Source of the DNA: Branchiostoma floridae
Taxonomy: Eukaryota; Chordata; Leptocardii; Amphioxiformes; Branchiostomatidae
Direction: 5' to 3'
DNA: 64,000 bases
Assembly (NCBI RefSeq): GCF_000003815.2
Contig: NC_049997.1
Location: 11,767,178-11,831,177 of the forward strand
A program made the position numbers and the translations under genes. Every line of letters begins with the position of its first letter. Positions within the stretch are counted from its first letter, which is position 1. Positions 26,401-41,800 of this stretch are shown here, piece by piece. The notes under the pieces were generated by a model. The model worked only from the letters and a program-made list of their open reading frames with translations. It did no database searches and had not been told where the DNA came from.

Positions 26401-29400
26401 GCTTTATAGTATTTGCGTCGTAAAAAAGGCGAAAATTATATTTTTGCATGTGCTGAGACCTCTGTACACCAAGATTTTACCAAGTATCATGAAGATCCAT
26501 CCATCTACAGCCTCTAGTCTAGAGTTAACGTTATGCATGCATACATCCCACCTTCCCTAGAACAACCGAACGCATGGTGTTCTTGGCAATGGCGAAAACA
26601 ATGTAATTCTGGTCATACGTGGGCATGTCGGGGCGGAGCCATCCCATGTGGCGTCAGCTTGGCATGTTATTGAAGTACTTCCTGCTAGATCGTACCCAGA
26701 GTTACACGTGAACTGAGCAACGTCTTGGTAAAAATTGGACCCAGTCATCGCACCGTTCGCAGGGGCTGTGAGCAGAGGGCATTCCACGGCTAAATAATAA
26801 AACAAAAGAGTGAAAATTCAAAGCAGTCTTGGCAACCAAAATGAGAAGTTGCATTGACTTTGATTGGACTGTTATTTTGTACATACGTACAGAGGTTGCA
26901 TTGACTTTGACTGGACTGTTATTTTGTACATACGTACGTGTGCATGTTGGGATGGTGCCATCCCATGTGGCGTCAGCTTGGCATTGTAATGAAGAACGTC
27001 CTACAAGTCTGTATCCAGAATTACACGTGAATTGCATCACGTCTTGGTAGAAATTGGATCCAGTCTTCGCACCGTTCGCAGGGGCTGTGAGCAGCGGGCA
27101 CTGCACGGCTGAAACATACAGCATATAAGCATACTATCAAGCACATGGATCTTAAGACCAAAATCATAAAAACATATTATTAAGTAACGTACAGACACGA
27201 AGTTTTACCTCCACACGTTGGGGCGCTGCCACTCCACGTGCCGTCAGCTTGGCACGTGATACTTGCAGCACCTGTCATCTCGTAACCGGAGTTACAGGTA
27301 AACTGCACGATATCTTGATAGGAGTTGGAGCCAGTCATGCCACCATTGTCCGGAGGTGCTTGTACCGGGCATTGTACAACTGAATACGCAAAACGGTCGT
27401 AATGATTACATAAAAACATATGAAATAAAGAAATATCGCAAAGTTAACGTAAATGTGATATTCGTATCTCTTAATAGATTAGCACCCCCATGTAGTTAAT
27501 TCGTTTCTTTTGCATTGCAACCACCTTATGGTTCTTAATGGAAATTGCAAGCTTTTTAACCGGACAATTAGAAATCAGTAGCTCCAACAGCCCTAATCAG
27601 AAGGCCATTGTACAACTGTGTAATGTCTAACAATTTTCTTTATCTGTTCATCCTACTTGCGCATGTTGGTGCAGCTCCAGACCAAGTCCCGTCAGCCTGA
27701 CAGGTTAGTGTAGAAGTGCCCACCATGTTGTAACCCGTGTTACACGTGAAGGTGGCCACGTCTCCGTAGGAGTTACCGCCACTCACGGCACCGTTTGGAG
27801 GGGAACTTTGTGCTGAGCACTGAACGACTGTTTCAATGTATGGAAATGAACATGTTTATTTCGATGAAGGTTCCAGGTGAATATGATAATATGTAATAGA
27901 AAAAAAAATTACGTTTACTAAGATAACAATTATTTGAGCAGCGGGAACCTGGAAACGGCTGAATGTTTCAGTAACATAGATGACCGGTCGGGTGTTTGGA
28001 ATTACTAGATTTTAAACTGATACTCTCTATCTATACATCCAATTATGTAATCTACAGCTGTCATAGAAGTTGGTCTCCTGCATTTTTGCATTTCATCCGA
28101 CCTTACAATGCGATGGTATCGCTACGTCATTAACTACATTTCCATGATATTATTCTTTCGCCAATTGATGTTTTGGGTGCCTTTTACCGTGAATCATCAT
28201 GTGCGTCATCTTATTATGTGCGTCATTGCTTAGGCTATCTACATACCAAACTTATGCCGATACGTTAACAAGTTCTTGAGTTTTTCTGCTCTAAACATTT
28301 TAGCAAAATCGGCTCATGCAAAATAGCTGCTAGGGGCCGTTAGCTTACAAGCACATGTAAGTAATTTCAGGCCGAAGAGCCACTTTAAAAGTTATGTATA
28401 CAGCATGTCCAGAACAGGAATCTAGTACTTGTGCACGTTGGTGGACTTCCATCCCAAGTCAGGTCAGACTGGCATGTAAGTGTAGACGAGCCCGCCATGT
28501 TATATCCTGTGTTACACGTGAAGGTGATTGTGTCGCCAAAGAGGTAGGTTCCCGTTACAGCACCGTTTGTAGGAGATGTTGGGGCGGGACACTGACCAAC
28601 TAGATATGGATAGTAAAATTCATTTGACTTTGCCATAACAATTATTAGGGGAGACAATACTGCTCATATGAATCACCTCTACCAGTTATCTCCCAAGCAG
28701 AATACAAAGTGGTACAAAAATAATCATATGTTAGTTTTAATAAGGAAAAACAGCTATCATATCTTCTGTCGGTTATACATAAGTTACATATACTTATCAT
28801 AACTATAGATATTACCATAGCTATAGTCCGCCTCGCTACAAACTTTATCATCAGTACCACTTTTTGAATTCCTTTCTAATCAATTATGACAGCTTGAGAC
28901 TTGCAGGAATGTAGATTTGTATTGAAGACTTTGTGAATGTGCACACAGATGAACAAAAGAGGGATAAAGAGCAACAAAATACTACTTGTTATTTTAGGAG
29001 CGTTAGAAAAACGTTACATTTGAATATTATAATATTATAACTGATGTGTTTTGAATAATGATAAACCGTATCCTCCAAACATTTACTTGTACAGGTTGGT
29101 GAGGCTGCGCTCCAAGTGGTGTCCGCCTGACAGGTAAGTGTCGGTGAGCCAGCCAGGTTGTAACCAGGGTCACACGTGAAGGTGGCCACGTCTTCATATG
29201 TGTTCCCGCCGCTCACGCCGCCGTTTGTTGGGGCTGTCAGTGCAGGACACTGTACAGCTGTATAAAGATATGAGTATATGAGAAATATACAATGATATAG
29301 TAAGAAGACCTTTATATGCCTTGGTCCATCATTGGCCCGCGTAATTTCAAAATAGTTGGTTAACGATAACCAAATTTGCAAGGGATGATATAATCGTAAA

Positions 29401-32400
29401 GCTATATATTGTCTGGAATTTCTGTTATACTTTAAGCTATTAAACAAAACGTTGACTTATAAGAATGTTTAATTTTCTAATATCAAAGACCGTCAAGACT
29501 TCTGTTGCCAATGACAACAGCCTTGATGTCAATATGACGCCAGCAAATGACGCCATATGCCCACCATCTTGGATTGGCAATATTGAATTCTTGCCAATTT
29601 AAAAAAAAATTATAACCTCAAAACCCAATGTAAATGGGGTAGAAACGAACGCTTAAAGCAATTGCATGTATTCAAAGCGCATGGAGCTGGCTCTGTGGAA
29701 CTTGTCTATCGTTTACCAGAATAGCTAAGTATAAATTTTTCTTGAAGGTGACGTTGGGTGCAGGGTTGTACTAATACATCCATGGAGATGGCTCCATGGA
29801 GATGGCTCCATGGAGCTATTAGTACAACCCCTTATCCACCATCAGCAGGGTTAGAATGACTGGATCTAATTCTTATAGCCGATGTAGGTGACGCTGCAGC
29901 ATCAAGAATGCCGTCCATATATAGGCAGCGCCACCTACATCGGCCATATAAGTAGTCATTCTAACACTGAAGGTGGTGTCTGACAGACATCGAAACGTTG
30001 GAAGTAAGTACAATTCTGGTTGTGTCCAGAAGAATCTTACTATATGATCTAATAGCACATATTTGCGCATGTTTATCTATTTCACTTTCATCATTAATTT
30101 TGTTTGGGGCTATTTTGTACTTCGATGGGAATTACTAACATTTTTTGTATTGACGCCATTCTAGTCAAGTTTCTGTCACAGAAGTAACTGTAATTTGAGT
30201 TTATCATACCGAAGGTGTACAAATTAATCAGTCTGTGGAGGTCGTACATCCGCGGAACTGCGCATAGAATGGCCTCATTTTTTTGCTACAAATATCCACA
30301 AATAAAGTAATGGCTAAAAGGGAAAACTAACATGTAAGGGCACGTGTCACAGATATTGAGGACTAGCCAATCATATCATGCAAGGAGCCATTTAGAAAGG
30401 ACGTAAGAGTGTCAGACAACGGAAAAGATGGGAGAATTGGGAATTATAGGAAACCGAAAAGAACGGAGAAAACCATGTCTTCTGTGGTGTCAAACGGTCA
30501 AATAGTTAATTAAACTAAGGGACAGATGGGGTGAGAGATAAGGAAGCTAATATGGTAAACAAACGGGAATTACCTGTACAGGTTGGAGGACTTCCGTCCC
30601 AAGTCAGGTCGGTCTGACAGGTAAGTGTAGACGAGCCCGCCATGTTGTATCCCGTGTCACACGTGTAGGTGATTGTGTCCCCGAGGGAGTTGGGTCCGGT
30701 CACGGCACCGTTTGTAGGAGACGCTGGAGCGGGACACTGCCCAGCTGCACACGGGTGTAGATTTCAAAATGTCAGGAATAAGCAAAAATAAATATTGTTA
30801 TATAACTAATAAATATTACTGGGACGCACATTTAATTACTATAAGCAACTGCCACGATTTAATTGGGCTTTACAAAGCGATTTTGGTAATTTAGATGAGA
30901 CCAAATCACAGTTAGAGCTTTCAGAGTACTGAACACATATTAAAAGCACACTAAGAATTAGGTCATTTGGATGTAGTACCCTTTAATAGGAAACGAAAAT
31001 AATCATTTTGGCTCAACATACCGAAAAAGCATAACATTGCGTTTTAAACCTGCAATTTTTGAATATAAATATGACTCCAGGTTTATGCTCCTGGTCCACG
31101 TCCTTACTGTATTTTATTTTAGTAAATCTCTACTAAAATATCTAAAATCATGGTAAATGGAATAGTATTGGGCGCATTGTTGACTAATGAAGTTCACTTT
31201 CAACTCCGTCTTTGTACGCTTCTGTGCATGCAAAGAATGACCTTAATTAGGACAAATAATTATAATTAACATTAGTTGCGCGCGATGATAAGAAAATGTC
31301 ACCTGAGCAGGTTGGAGGACTTCCATCCCAAGTCAGGTCAGACTGACAAGCAAGTGTAGACGAGCCCGCCATAATGTATCCTGGATCACACGTGAAGGTG
31401 ATTGTGTCTCCGAAAGAGTTGGATCCAGTCACGGCACCGTTTGTAGGGGCTGTTAGAGCGGGGCACTGACCAACTGTAAACACAAGTAAGTCTTAAATTT
31501 ACAAAAAATGCAATGGCCTAGTGGGTAGAGTGTTCGCCTTGCATTTGGTAGGTCATGAGTTCGATCCCCGGCCGAGTCATACCATAGATTTTAAAAATGG
31601 TACATGCTGCTTTCTCTGCTTAGCACTCAGCATTCGGGAAAGAGTATGGAAGTTGAACACACACCACTACCAGTGTACTAGTACCCTGCTGTAGTGATTG
31701 CGTTGTGTGGCCCAATGGCTACTGAAACGGAGATGGGCACCACCCTATGCGCCATAAGGCGCGGGAAGAACTTTAACTTTTTTTAAATACTGCGCAGTAT
31801 TTTTCTATTCATTCAGCAGCTGCCACAACAGATAGTCAGTTAGCCAATAAAACAAATACGAATGTAAACCTTTGTGACGTCAAATCAAAACAATATTGGC
31901 CACAGGCCAGTTGTTCTTTGTGTAATTTGGTTTCTTCTTGGGTTGACAGTGCTAAACAACTAAATCCTAAAGACCACCCCCCACACACACACACACACAA
32001 AAAGCGTTATCGTCTCTGGGATTAAAGCTATTTACTTGCACACGTTGGCAATGCTGCGCTCCAAGTGGTGTCCGCCTGACAGGTAAGTGTCGGTGAGCCA
32101 GCCAGGTTGTAACCAGGGTCACACGTGAAGGTGGCCACGTTTCCGTAGGAGTTCCCGCCGCTCACGCCGCCGTTTGTTGGGGCTGTCAGTGCAGTACACT
32201 GTACGGCTGTATGACGACAGGGAGTGCAACTAGTACTTTACCATGCTACAACAAGCAAGAATATGCATGTAAGTACGGCACACCGCACAGCTGTATGGAG
32301 AAACGGGTGCAACGTATAATTTATCATGATAAAGGCAGAAAGAGAACGCCATTTAAGAGTAAGATCAGCCAGGTAAGCGTGGAAGACTTGAATACGTTTT

Positions 32401-32709
32401 TAATATCGTGAGAATTGTGCTTTATGAATATCATTTTCAGACTAACTTTTAAACTCATAATAGATTAATATAACAAGAATGAAGTAGTCTTAGACAATGC
32501 GACTGTCACCATCAAATTGTACTCTATATATGAGTCCCATCGCGTCGAAACAGGACAAGTATAGCCCAGATTTGTGAATATACCAAGCTGCTAAAAGAAT
32601 TTTCCAAAGTACATGCAAAAAATATCATTACATTACAAATTGTAAGCAAACCAAAATGTTTTTGTGAAAGAAGCTACAGCAGTAAGGGTAAAGAGGAAAA
32701 GAAAGAGAC

Positions 32710-32742
<33 letters not shown>

Positions 32743-35700
32743 AAGAGACAGAGAGAGGTTAATGGAGAGAAACTGTCTTGAATTGTGAGCGATGCTCGAA
32801 TCGAGTGCGATGCCCTCTTATTCATCAAAACTTACGACATTTTCTGGATAAAATCTACTGATCTGAAACTAACTGACGGTTTCTTACCGCCTTTTTATAT
32901 CTTACCTGCACATGTTGGTGAGCTTCCACTCCAAGTCAAGTCCGTCTGACATGTCCGCGAAGGGCCGCCGACTAGGTTGTATCCTGAGTTACACGTGTAG
33001 GTGGCCATGTTTCCGAGGGAGTTAGAACCGCTCACGGCACCGTTTGTAGGGGGTGTCAAAGTAGGACACAGTCCAGCTAAATATAGATGTTTAGACTTTG
33101 CTACTAAATGGATACTTGTAATCAAACACATTTAGAAATCTTAAGCGACTATCTCAAAGATCTGCAACAGAACTGCGTTAAGCTTTCTTTTAGTTGGTGC
33201 GTAGAATGAAATGAGAAAAACGCTTTCAAATGATCAAATTTCTCATTTGAATGGAATCAAAACTATGATGCCATGATGCTCTTAATAATACCAAGCTCTT
33301 TGATTCTTTACCGTAAAGCTTTTAATCATGACAATTGGTAGGGAATGATATCTTTATCTTTATTTTTTTTTACATAATGAAAGTAACTATAGCAAATACA
33401 CCACACATATGTGTTTCCAAGAATGTCGATCAACGTCTATTTGACAACATACAATATCAATTACAAATTAATGTTATATTACTGTTACTTTAAGTCGCTT
33501 TCATTTTACCTGCACACGTTGGTGAGGCTGCGCTCCAAGTGGTGTCAGCCTGACAGGTAAGTGTCGGTGAGCCAGCCAGGTTGTAACCAGGGTCACACGT
33601 GAAGGTGGCCACGTTTCCGTAGAAGTTCCCGCCGCTCACGCCGCCGTTTGTTGGGGCTGTCAGTGCAGGACACTGTACGGCTGTATGACGACAGGGAGTG
33701 CAACTAGTTATTTACCATGCTACAACAAGCAAGAATATGCATGTTAAGTACGGCACACCGCACAGCTGTATGGAGAAACGGGTGCAACTTTTATTTTATC
33801 ATGATAAAAGCAGAAAGAGAACGCCATTTAAGCGTAAGATCAGCCAGGTAAGCGTGTAATACGTTTTGAATATCGTGAGAATTGTGCTTTATGAATATCA
33901 TTTTCAGACTAACTTTTAAACTCATAATAGATTATATATTAATAGATATAACAAGAATGAAGCAGTCTTATTTAATGGGACTGTCACCATCAAATTGTAC
34001 TTTATATATGAGTCCCATCGCGCCCAAACAGGAAAAGGATAGCCCAGATTTGTGAATATACCAAGCTGCTGAAAGAATTTTCCTAGGTACATGCAAAAAA
34101 TATCATTTATGAAAATGGGTTTAAACTAATGTGTCGGTGTGGAAAGGTAAAATAAGTGCAAATCATTCCCAAAAAATCAAGGAGTGAACAAGTTACAAAT
34201 TGTAAGCAAACCAATTGCAAAATGTTTTTGTGAAAGAAGCTACAACAGAAAGGGTAAAGATAAAACGATAGATAGATAGAGAGAGAGAGAGATATATTGA
34301 TGGAGAGAGACTGCCTTGAATTGTGTGCGATGCTCGAATCGATTGCGATGCTTCCTAATTCATCAAAACTTACGACATTTTCTGGACAAAATCTACTGAT
34401 CTGAAACTGCTGACGATTTCTTACCACCTTTTTAGATCTCACCTGCACATGTTGGTGAGCTTCCACTCCAAGTCAAGTCCGTCTGACATGTCCGCGAAGG
34501 GCCGCCGACTAGGTTGTATCCTGAGTTACACGTGTAGGTGGCCATGCTTCCGAGGGAGTTAGAACCGCTCACGGCACCGTTTGTAGGGGGTGTCAAAGTA
34601 GGACACAGTCCAGCTAAATATAGATGTTTAGATTTTGCCGCTAAATGGATACTTGTAATCAAACACATTTAGAAATTTAAGCGAATATCTCAAAGATCTG
34701 CACCAAAACCGCGTAAGCTTTCTTTTAGTCGGTGCGCAGAATGAAATGAGAAAAACGTTTTCAAATGATCAAATTTCTCATTTGAATGGAATAAAAACTA
34801 TGAAGCCATGATGCTCTTAATTATTCCTAGGCTCTTTGATTCTTTACCGTAAAGCTTTTAACCATGAAATTGTATAGGAAATGATTTCTTTATCTTTACA
34901 TAATGAAAGTAACTATAGCAAATACTCCTCACATGTGTGTTTCCAAGAATGTCGATCAACGTCTATTTGACAACATACAATATTACTTACAAATTAATGT
35001 TATATAATTGTTACTTTTAGTCGCTTTCATTTTACCTGCACACGTTGGTGAGGCTGCGCTCCAAGTGGTGTCCGCCTGACAGGTAAGTGTCGGTGAGCCA
35101 GCCAGGTTGTAACCAGGGTCACACGTGAAGGTGGCCTCGTTTCCGTAGAAGTTCCCGCCGCTCACGCCGCCGTTTGTTGGGGCTGTCAGTGCAGGACACT
35201 GTACGGCTGTATGACGACAGGGAGTGCAACTAGTAAGTTACCATGCTACAACAAGCAAGAAAATGCATGTAAGTAAGGCACACCGCACAGCTGTATGGAG
35301 AAACGGGTGCAACTTATAATTTATCATGATACAAGCAGAAAGAGAACGCCATTTAAGCGTAAGATCAGCCAGGTAAGCGTGTAATACGTTTTGAATATCG
35401 TGAGAATTGTGGTTTATGAATATCATTTTCAGACTAACTTTTAAACTCATAATAGATTATATATCAATAGATATAACAAGAATGAAGCAGTCTTATTTAA
35501 TGGGACTGTCACCATCAAATTGTACTTTATATATGAGTCCCATCGCGCCCAAACAGGACAAGTATAACCCAGATTTGTGAATATACCAAGCTGCTGCAAG
35601 AATTTCCCTAGGTACATGCAAAAAATATCATTTATGATAATGGGTTTATTAAATAATAAACGAATGTGTCGGCAGGGAAAGGTGAAATCAGTGCAAATCA

Positions 35701-35799
35701 TTTCCCACAAATCAAGGAGTGAACAAGTTACAAATTGTAAGCAAACCAAAATGTTTTTTGTGAAAGAAGCTACAGCAGTAAGGGTAAAGAGAAAAAGAA

Positions 35800-35862
<63 letters not shown>

Positions 35863-38800
35863 CAGAGAGAGAGAGAGAGGGGTTGATGGAGAGAAACTGT
35901 CTTGAATTGTGAGCGATGCTCGAATCGAGTTCGATGCCCTCTTATTCATCAAAACTTACGACATTTTCTGGACAAAATGTACTGATCTGAAACTAGCTGA
36001 CGGTTTCTTACCACCTTTTTAGATCTCACCTGTACATGTTGGTGAGCTTCCACTCCAAGTCAAGTCCGTCTGACATGTCCGCGAAGGGCCGCCGACTAGG
36101 TTGTATCCTGAGTTACACGTGTAGGTGGCCATGTTTCCGAGGGAGTTAGAACCGCTCACGGCACCGTTTGTAGGGGGTGTCAAAGTAGGACACAGTCCAG
36201 CTAAATATAGATGTTTAGATTTTGCTACTAAATGGATACTTGTAATCAAACACATTTAGAAATCTTAAGCGACTATCTCAAAGATCTGCAACAGAACTGC
36301 GTTAAGCTTTCTTTTAGTTGGTGCGTAGAATGAAATGAGAAAAACGCTTTCAAATGATCAAATTTCTCATTTGAATGGAATCAAAACTATGATGCCATGA
36401 TGCTCTTAATAATACCAAGGTTTTTGATTCTTTACCGTAAAGCTTTTAATCATGACAATTGGTAGGAAATGATATCTTTATCTTTATTTTTTTTACATAA
36501 TGAAAGTAACTATAGCAAATACACCACACATATGTGTTTCCAAGAATGTCGATCAACGTATATTTGACAACATACAATATTACTTACAAATTAATGTTAT
36601 ATTACTGTTACTTTTAGTCGCTTTCATTTTACCTGCACACGTTGGTGAGGCTGCGCTCCAAGTGGTGTCAGCCTGACAGGTAAGTGTCGGTGAGCCAGCC
36701 AGGTTATAACCTGAGTCACACGTGAAGGTGGCCACGTTTCCGTAGGAGTTCCCGCCGCTCACGCCGCCGTTTGTTGGGGCTGTCAGTGCAGGACACTGTA
36801 CGGCTGTATGACGACAGGGAGTGCAACTAGTAAGTTACCATGCTACAACAAGCAAGAAAATGCATATAAGTACGACACACCGCACATCTGTATGGACAAA
36901 CGGGTACAACTTATAATTTATCATGATAAAAGCAGAAAGAGAACGCCATTTAAGCGTAAGATCAGCCAGGTAAGCGTGGAGGAGTTGAATACGTTTTTAA
37001 TATCGTGAGAACTGTGCTTTATGAATATCATTTTCAGACTAACTTTTAAACTCATAATAGATTAATATAACAATAATGAAGTAGTCTTAGACAATGCGAC
37101 TGTCACCATCAAATTGTACTTTATATATGAGTCCCATCGCGCCCAAACAGGAAAAGTATAGTCTTGAAATATGAGTGATGCTCGAATCGAGTGCGATGCC
37201 CCCTTATTCATCAAAAACTTACGACATTTTGTGGATAAAATCTACTGATCTGAAACTAACTGACGGTTTCTTACCGCCTTTTTATATCTTACCTGCACAT
37301 GTTGGTGAGCTTCCACTCCAAGTCAAGTCCGTCTGACATGTACGCGAAGGGCCGCCGACTAGGTTGTATCCTGAGTTACACGTGTAGGTGGCCATGTTTC
37401 CGAGGGAGTTAGAACCGCTCACGGCACCGTTTGTAGGGGGTGTCAAAGTAGGACACAGTCCAGCTAAATATAGATGTTTAGATTTTGCTACTAAATGGAT
37501 ATTTATAACCAAACACATCTAGAAATGTTAAGCGACTATCTCAAAGATCTGCACCAAAACTGCGTTAAGCTTTCTTTTAGTCTTTGGGCAGAATGAAGTG
37601 AGAAAAACGCTTTCAAATGATCAAATTTCTCATTTGAATGGAATACAAACTATGATGCCATGATGCTCTCAATAATTCCTAGGCTCTTTGATCCTTTGCC
37701 GTAAAGCTTTTAACAATGAAATTGTACAGGAAATGATTTCTTCATCTTTTACATAATGAAAGTAACTATAGCAAATACTCCTCACATGTGTGTTTCCAAG
37801 AATGTCGATCAACGTCTACTTGACAACATACAATATTACTTACAAATTACTGTTATATTACTGTTACTTTTAGTCGCTTTCATTTTACCTGCACACGTTG
37901 GTGAGGCTGCGCTCCAAGTGGTGTCCGCCTGACAGGTAAGTGTCGATGAACCAGCCAGGTTGTAACCAGGGTCACACGTGAAGGTGGCCACGTTTCCGTA
38001 GGAGTTCCCGCCGCTCACGCCACCGTTTGTTGGGGCTGTCAGTGCAGGACACTGTATGGCTGTATGACGACAGGGAGTGCAACTAGTTATTTACCATGCT
38101 ACAACAAGCAAGAAAATGTATGTAAGTACGACACACCGCACAGCTGTATGGAGAAATGGGTGCAACTTATAATTTATCATGATGAGAGAACGCATTTAAG
38201 CGTAAGAACAGTAATATCGTGAGAATTGTGCTTTATGAATATTATTTTCAGACTAACTTTTAAACTCATAATAGATTAATATAACAAGAATGAAGCAGTC
38301 TGAGACAATGCGACTGTCACCATCAAATTGTACTTAATATATGAGTCCCATCGCGTCCAAACAGGAAAAGTATAGCCCAGATTTGTGAATATACCAAGCT
38401 GCTGAAAGAATTTTCCTAGGTACATGCAAAACATATCATTTATGATAATGATTTAAACTAATGTGTCGGCGTGGAAAGGTGAAATCAGTGCAAAATATTC
38501 CCCCAAAATCAAAGAGTGAACAAGTTACAAATTGTAAGCAAACCAAAATGTTTTTGTGAAAATAGCTACAGCAGAAAGGGTAAAGAGACAAAGATAGATA
38601 GATAGAGAAAGAGAGATTGATGGAGAGAGACTGTCTTGAATTGTGTGCGATGCTCGAATCGATTGCGATGCTTCCTTATTCATCAAAACTTACGACATTT
38701 TCTGGACAAAATGTACTGATCTGAGACTAGCTGACGGTTTCTTACCGCCTTTTTATATCTTACCTGCACATGTTGGTGAGCTTCCACTCCAAGTCAAGTC

Positions 38801-41800
38801 CGTTTGACATGTCCGCGAAGGGCCGCCCACTAGGTTATATCCTGAGTTACACGTGTAGGTGGCCATGTTTCCGAGGGAGTTAGAACCGCTCACGGCACCG
38901 TTTGTAGGGGGTGTCAAAGTAGGACACAGTCCAGCTACATATAGATGTTTAGATTTTGCTACTAAATGGATACTTGTAATCAAACACATTTAGAAATGTT
39001 AAGCGACTATCTCAAAGATCTGCAACAGAACTGCGTTAAGCTTTTCTTTTAGTTGGTGCGTAGAATGAAAAGAGAAACGCTTTGAAATGATCAAATTTCT
39101 CATTTGAATGGAATAAAAACTATGATGCCATGATGCTCTTAATTATTGCAAGGCTCTTTGATTCTTTACCGTAAAGCTTTTAATCATGACACTTTATAGG
39201 AAATGATACCTTTATCTTTACATAATGAAAGTAACTATAGCAAATACTCCTCACATGTATGTTTCCAAGAATGTCAATCAACGTCTATTTGACAACATAC
39301 AATATTACTTACAAATTAATGTTATATTACTGTTACTTTTAGTCGCTTTCATTTTACCTGCACACGTTGGTGAGGCTGTGCTCCAAGTGGTGTCCGCCTG
39401 ACAGGTAAGTGTCGATGAGCCAGCCAGGTTGTAACCAGGGTCACACGTGAAGGTGGCCACGTTTCCGTAGAAGTTCCCGCCGCTCACGCCGCCGTTTGTT
39501 GGGGCTGTCAGTGCAGGACACTGTACAGCTGTATGACGACAGGGAGTGCAACTAGTAATTTACCATGCTACAACAAGCAAGAATATACATGTAAGTACGG
39601 CACACCGCACAGCTGTATGGAGAAACGGGTGCAATTTATAATTTATCATGATAAAAGCAGAAAGAGAACGCCCTTTAAATGTAAGATCAGCCAGATAAGC
39701 GTGGAGGATTTGAATACGTTTTTAATATCGTGAGTATTGTGCTTTTTAATATTATTTTCAGACTAACTTTTAAACTCATAATAGATTAATACAACAGTAA
39801 TGAAGGACTCTTAGACAATGCAACTGTCATAATCAAAGTGTTCTCTATATATGAGTCCCATCGCGCCGAAACAGGACAAGTTTAGCCCAAATTAGTGAAT
39901 AAACAAAGCTGCTGAAAAAATTTCCTTAGGTACATGCAAAAAGATTATTTATGTCAATGGCTTTAAACTAATGTGTCGGCCTGAATAGTTAAAATCAGTG
40001 CAAAATATTCCAATAATTCAGGAGCGAAGAGGTTACAAATTGCAAAGAAACCAAAATGTTCTTTTCAAAGAAGCTACAGCAGAAAGGGTAAGAGAGAAAG
40101 AAAGAGAGAGAGGGGGATGGAGATAGACTGTCTTGAATTATGAGCGATGCTCGAATCGATTGCGATGCTTCCTTATTCATCAAAACTTACGAAAATTTCA
40201 GGACAAAATCTCCTAATCTGAAACTAGCTGACGGTTTCTTACCACCTTTTTAGATCTCACCTGCACATGTTGGTGAGCTTCCACTCCAAGTCAAGTCCGT
40301 CTGACATGTCCGCGAAGGGCCACCCACTAGGTTGTATCCTGAGTTACACGTGTAGGTGACCATGTTTCCGAGGGAGTTAGAACCGCTCACGGCACCGTTT
40401 GTAGGGGGTGTCAAAGTAGGACACAGTCCAGCTAAATATAGATGTTTAGATTTTGCTACTTAATGGATACTTGTAATCAAACACATTTAGAAATGTTAAG
40501 CGACAAACTCAAAGATTTGCACCAAAACTGCGTTAAGCTTTCTTTAAGTTGGTGCGTAGAATGAAATGAGAAAAACGCTTTCAAATGATCAAATTTCTCA
40601 TTTGAATGGAATAAAAACTATGATGCCGTGATGGTCTTAATAATTCCTAGGCTCTTTGATCCTTTACCGTAAAGCTTTTAACAATGAAATTGTACAGGAA
40701 ATGATTTCTTCATCTTTTACATAATGAAAGTAACTATAGCAAATACTCCACACATGTGTGTTTGGTGTTTCCAAGAATGTCGATCAACGTCTACTTGACA
40801 ACATACAATATAACTTACAAATTACTGTTATATTACTGTTACTTTTAGTCGCTTTCATTTTACCTGCACACGTTGGTGAGGCTGCGCTCCAAGTGGTGTC
40901 CGCCTGACAGGTAAGTGTCGGTGAGCCAGACAGGTTGTAACCAGGGTCACACGTGAAGGTGGCCACGTCTTCATATGTGTTCCCACCGCTCACGCCGCCG
41001 TTTGTTGGGGCTGTCAGTGCAGGACACTGTACGGCTGTATGACGACAGGGAGTGCAACTAGTAATTTACCATGCTACAACAAGCAAGAAAATTCATGTAA
41101 GTACGGCACACCGCACAGCTGTATGGCGGCAAGGGTTTAATTACCTTCGCCAAGAAATTACCTTCGCCAAGAAGGTCTTTTTCGGTATATTTTGTATGTG
41201 TGTGTGTCTGTAGAAGAACAGCGTAATTTCGGTATTATTACCTGGCTATATTGGCATTTGACCTTCCATTGTTTTCTCATTAATGAATTAAGAAATAATG
41301 GAACTGTAACGAATATTGATAAATGGACATGAAATAATTCTAAATCTGATTTTTTGGCGGCCAAATTGATGACGTCATCATTTTTATTGGCTCTGATATT
41401 ATTTTTTTCTATGACAAAATACAGCACTTTGGTACATACCACTGTAATGAAACTTCGTTTTTCGTTGCATAATGATTAAAGCTACAAACTCACGGTTGCT
41501 CAAACTGATATCTACTAACGATCTGTAGTTATTAAGAATTAATTTTTTTAATTAGATGAAAACAAACATTTTCTAATTACTACAGATCATTAGTAGATAT
41601 TAGTAGTTTACCTTAAGGCCACATTGATTTGATTATATGGATGACATCCGCGCGCGTACCAATTTTCGGCCATTTCAAAAAAAAAAAGTTTTCGACCACA
41701 CAGTAAATTGTGCAAAGCAGCTGTAAAATGAGCACAAATATTCCGTAGATTGAAAAAAAAGTATCAGAAAACAGATAACTAATGCCATAGAATGCCAAAA

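Noticed and set aside
31509..31580. tRNA gene (Ala-like anticodon)
   Set aside because: The tRNA-like head is fused to a SINE body and tail, and the acceptor stem does not close.
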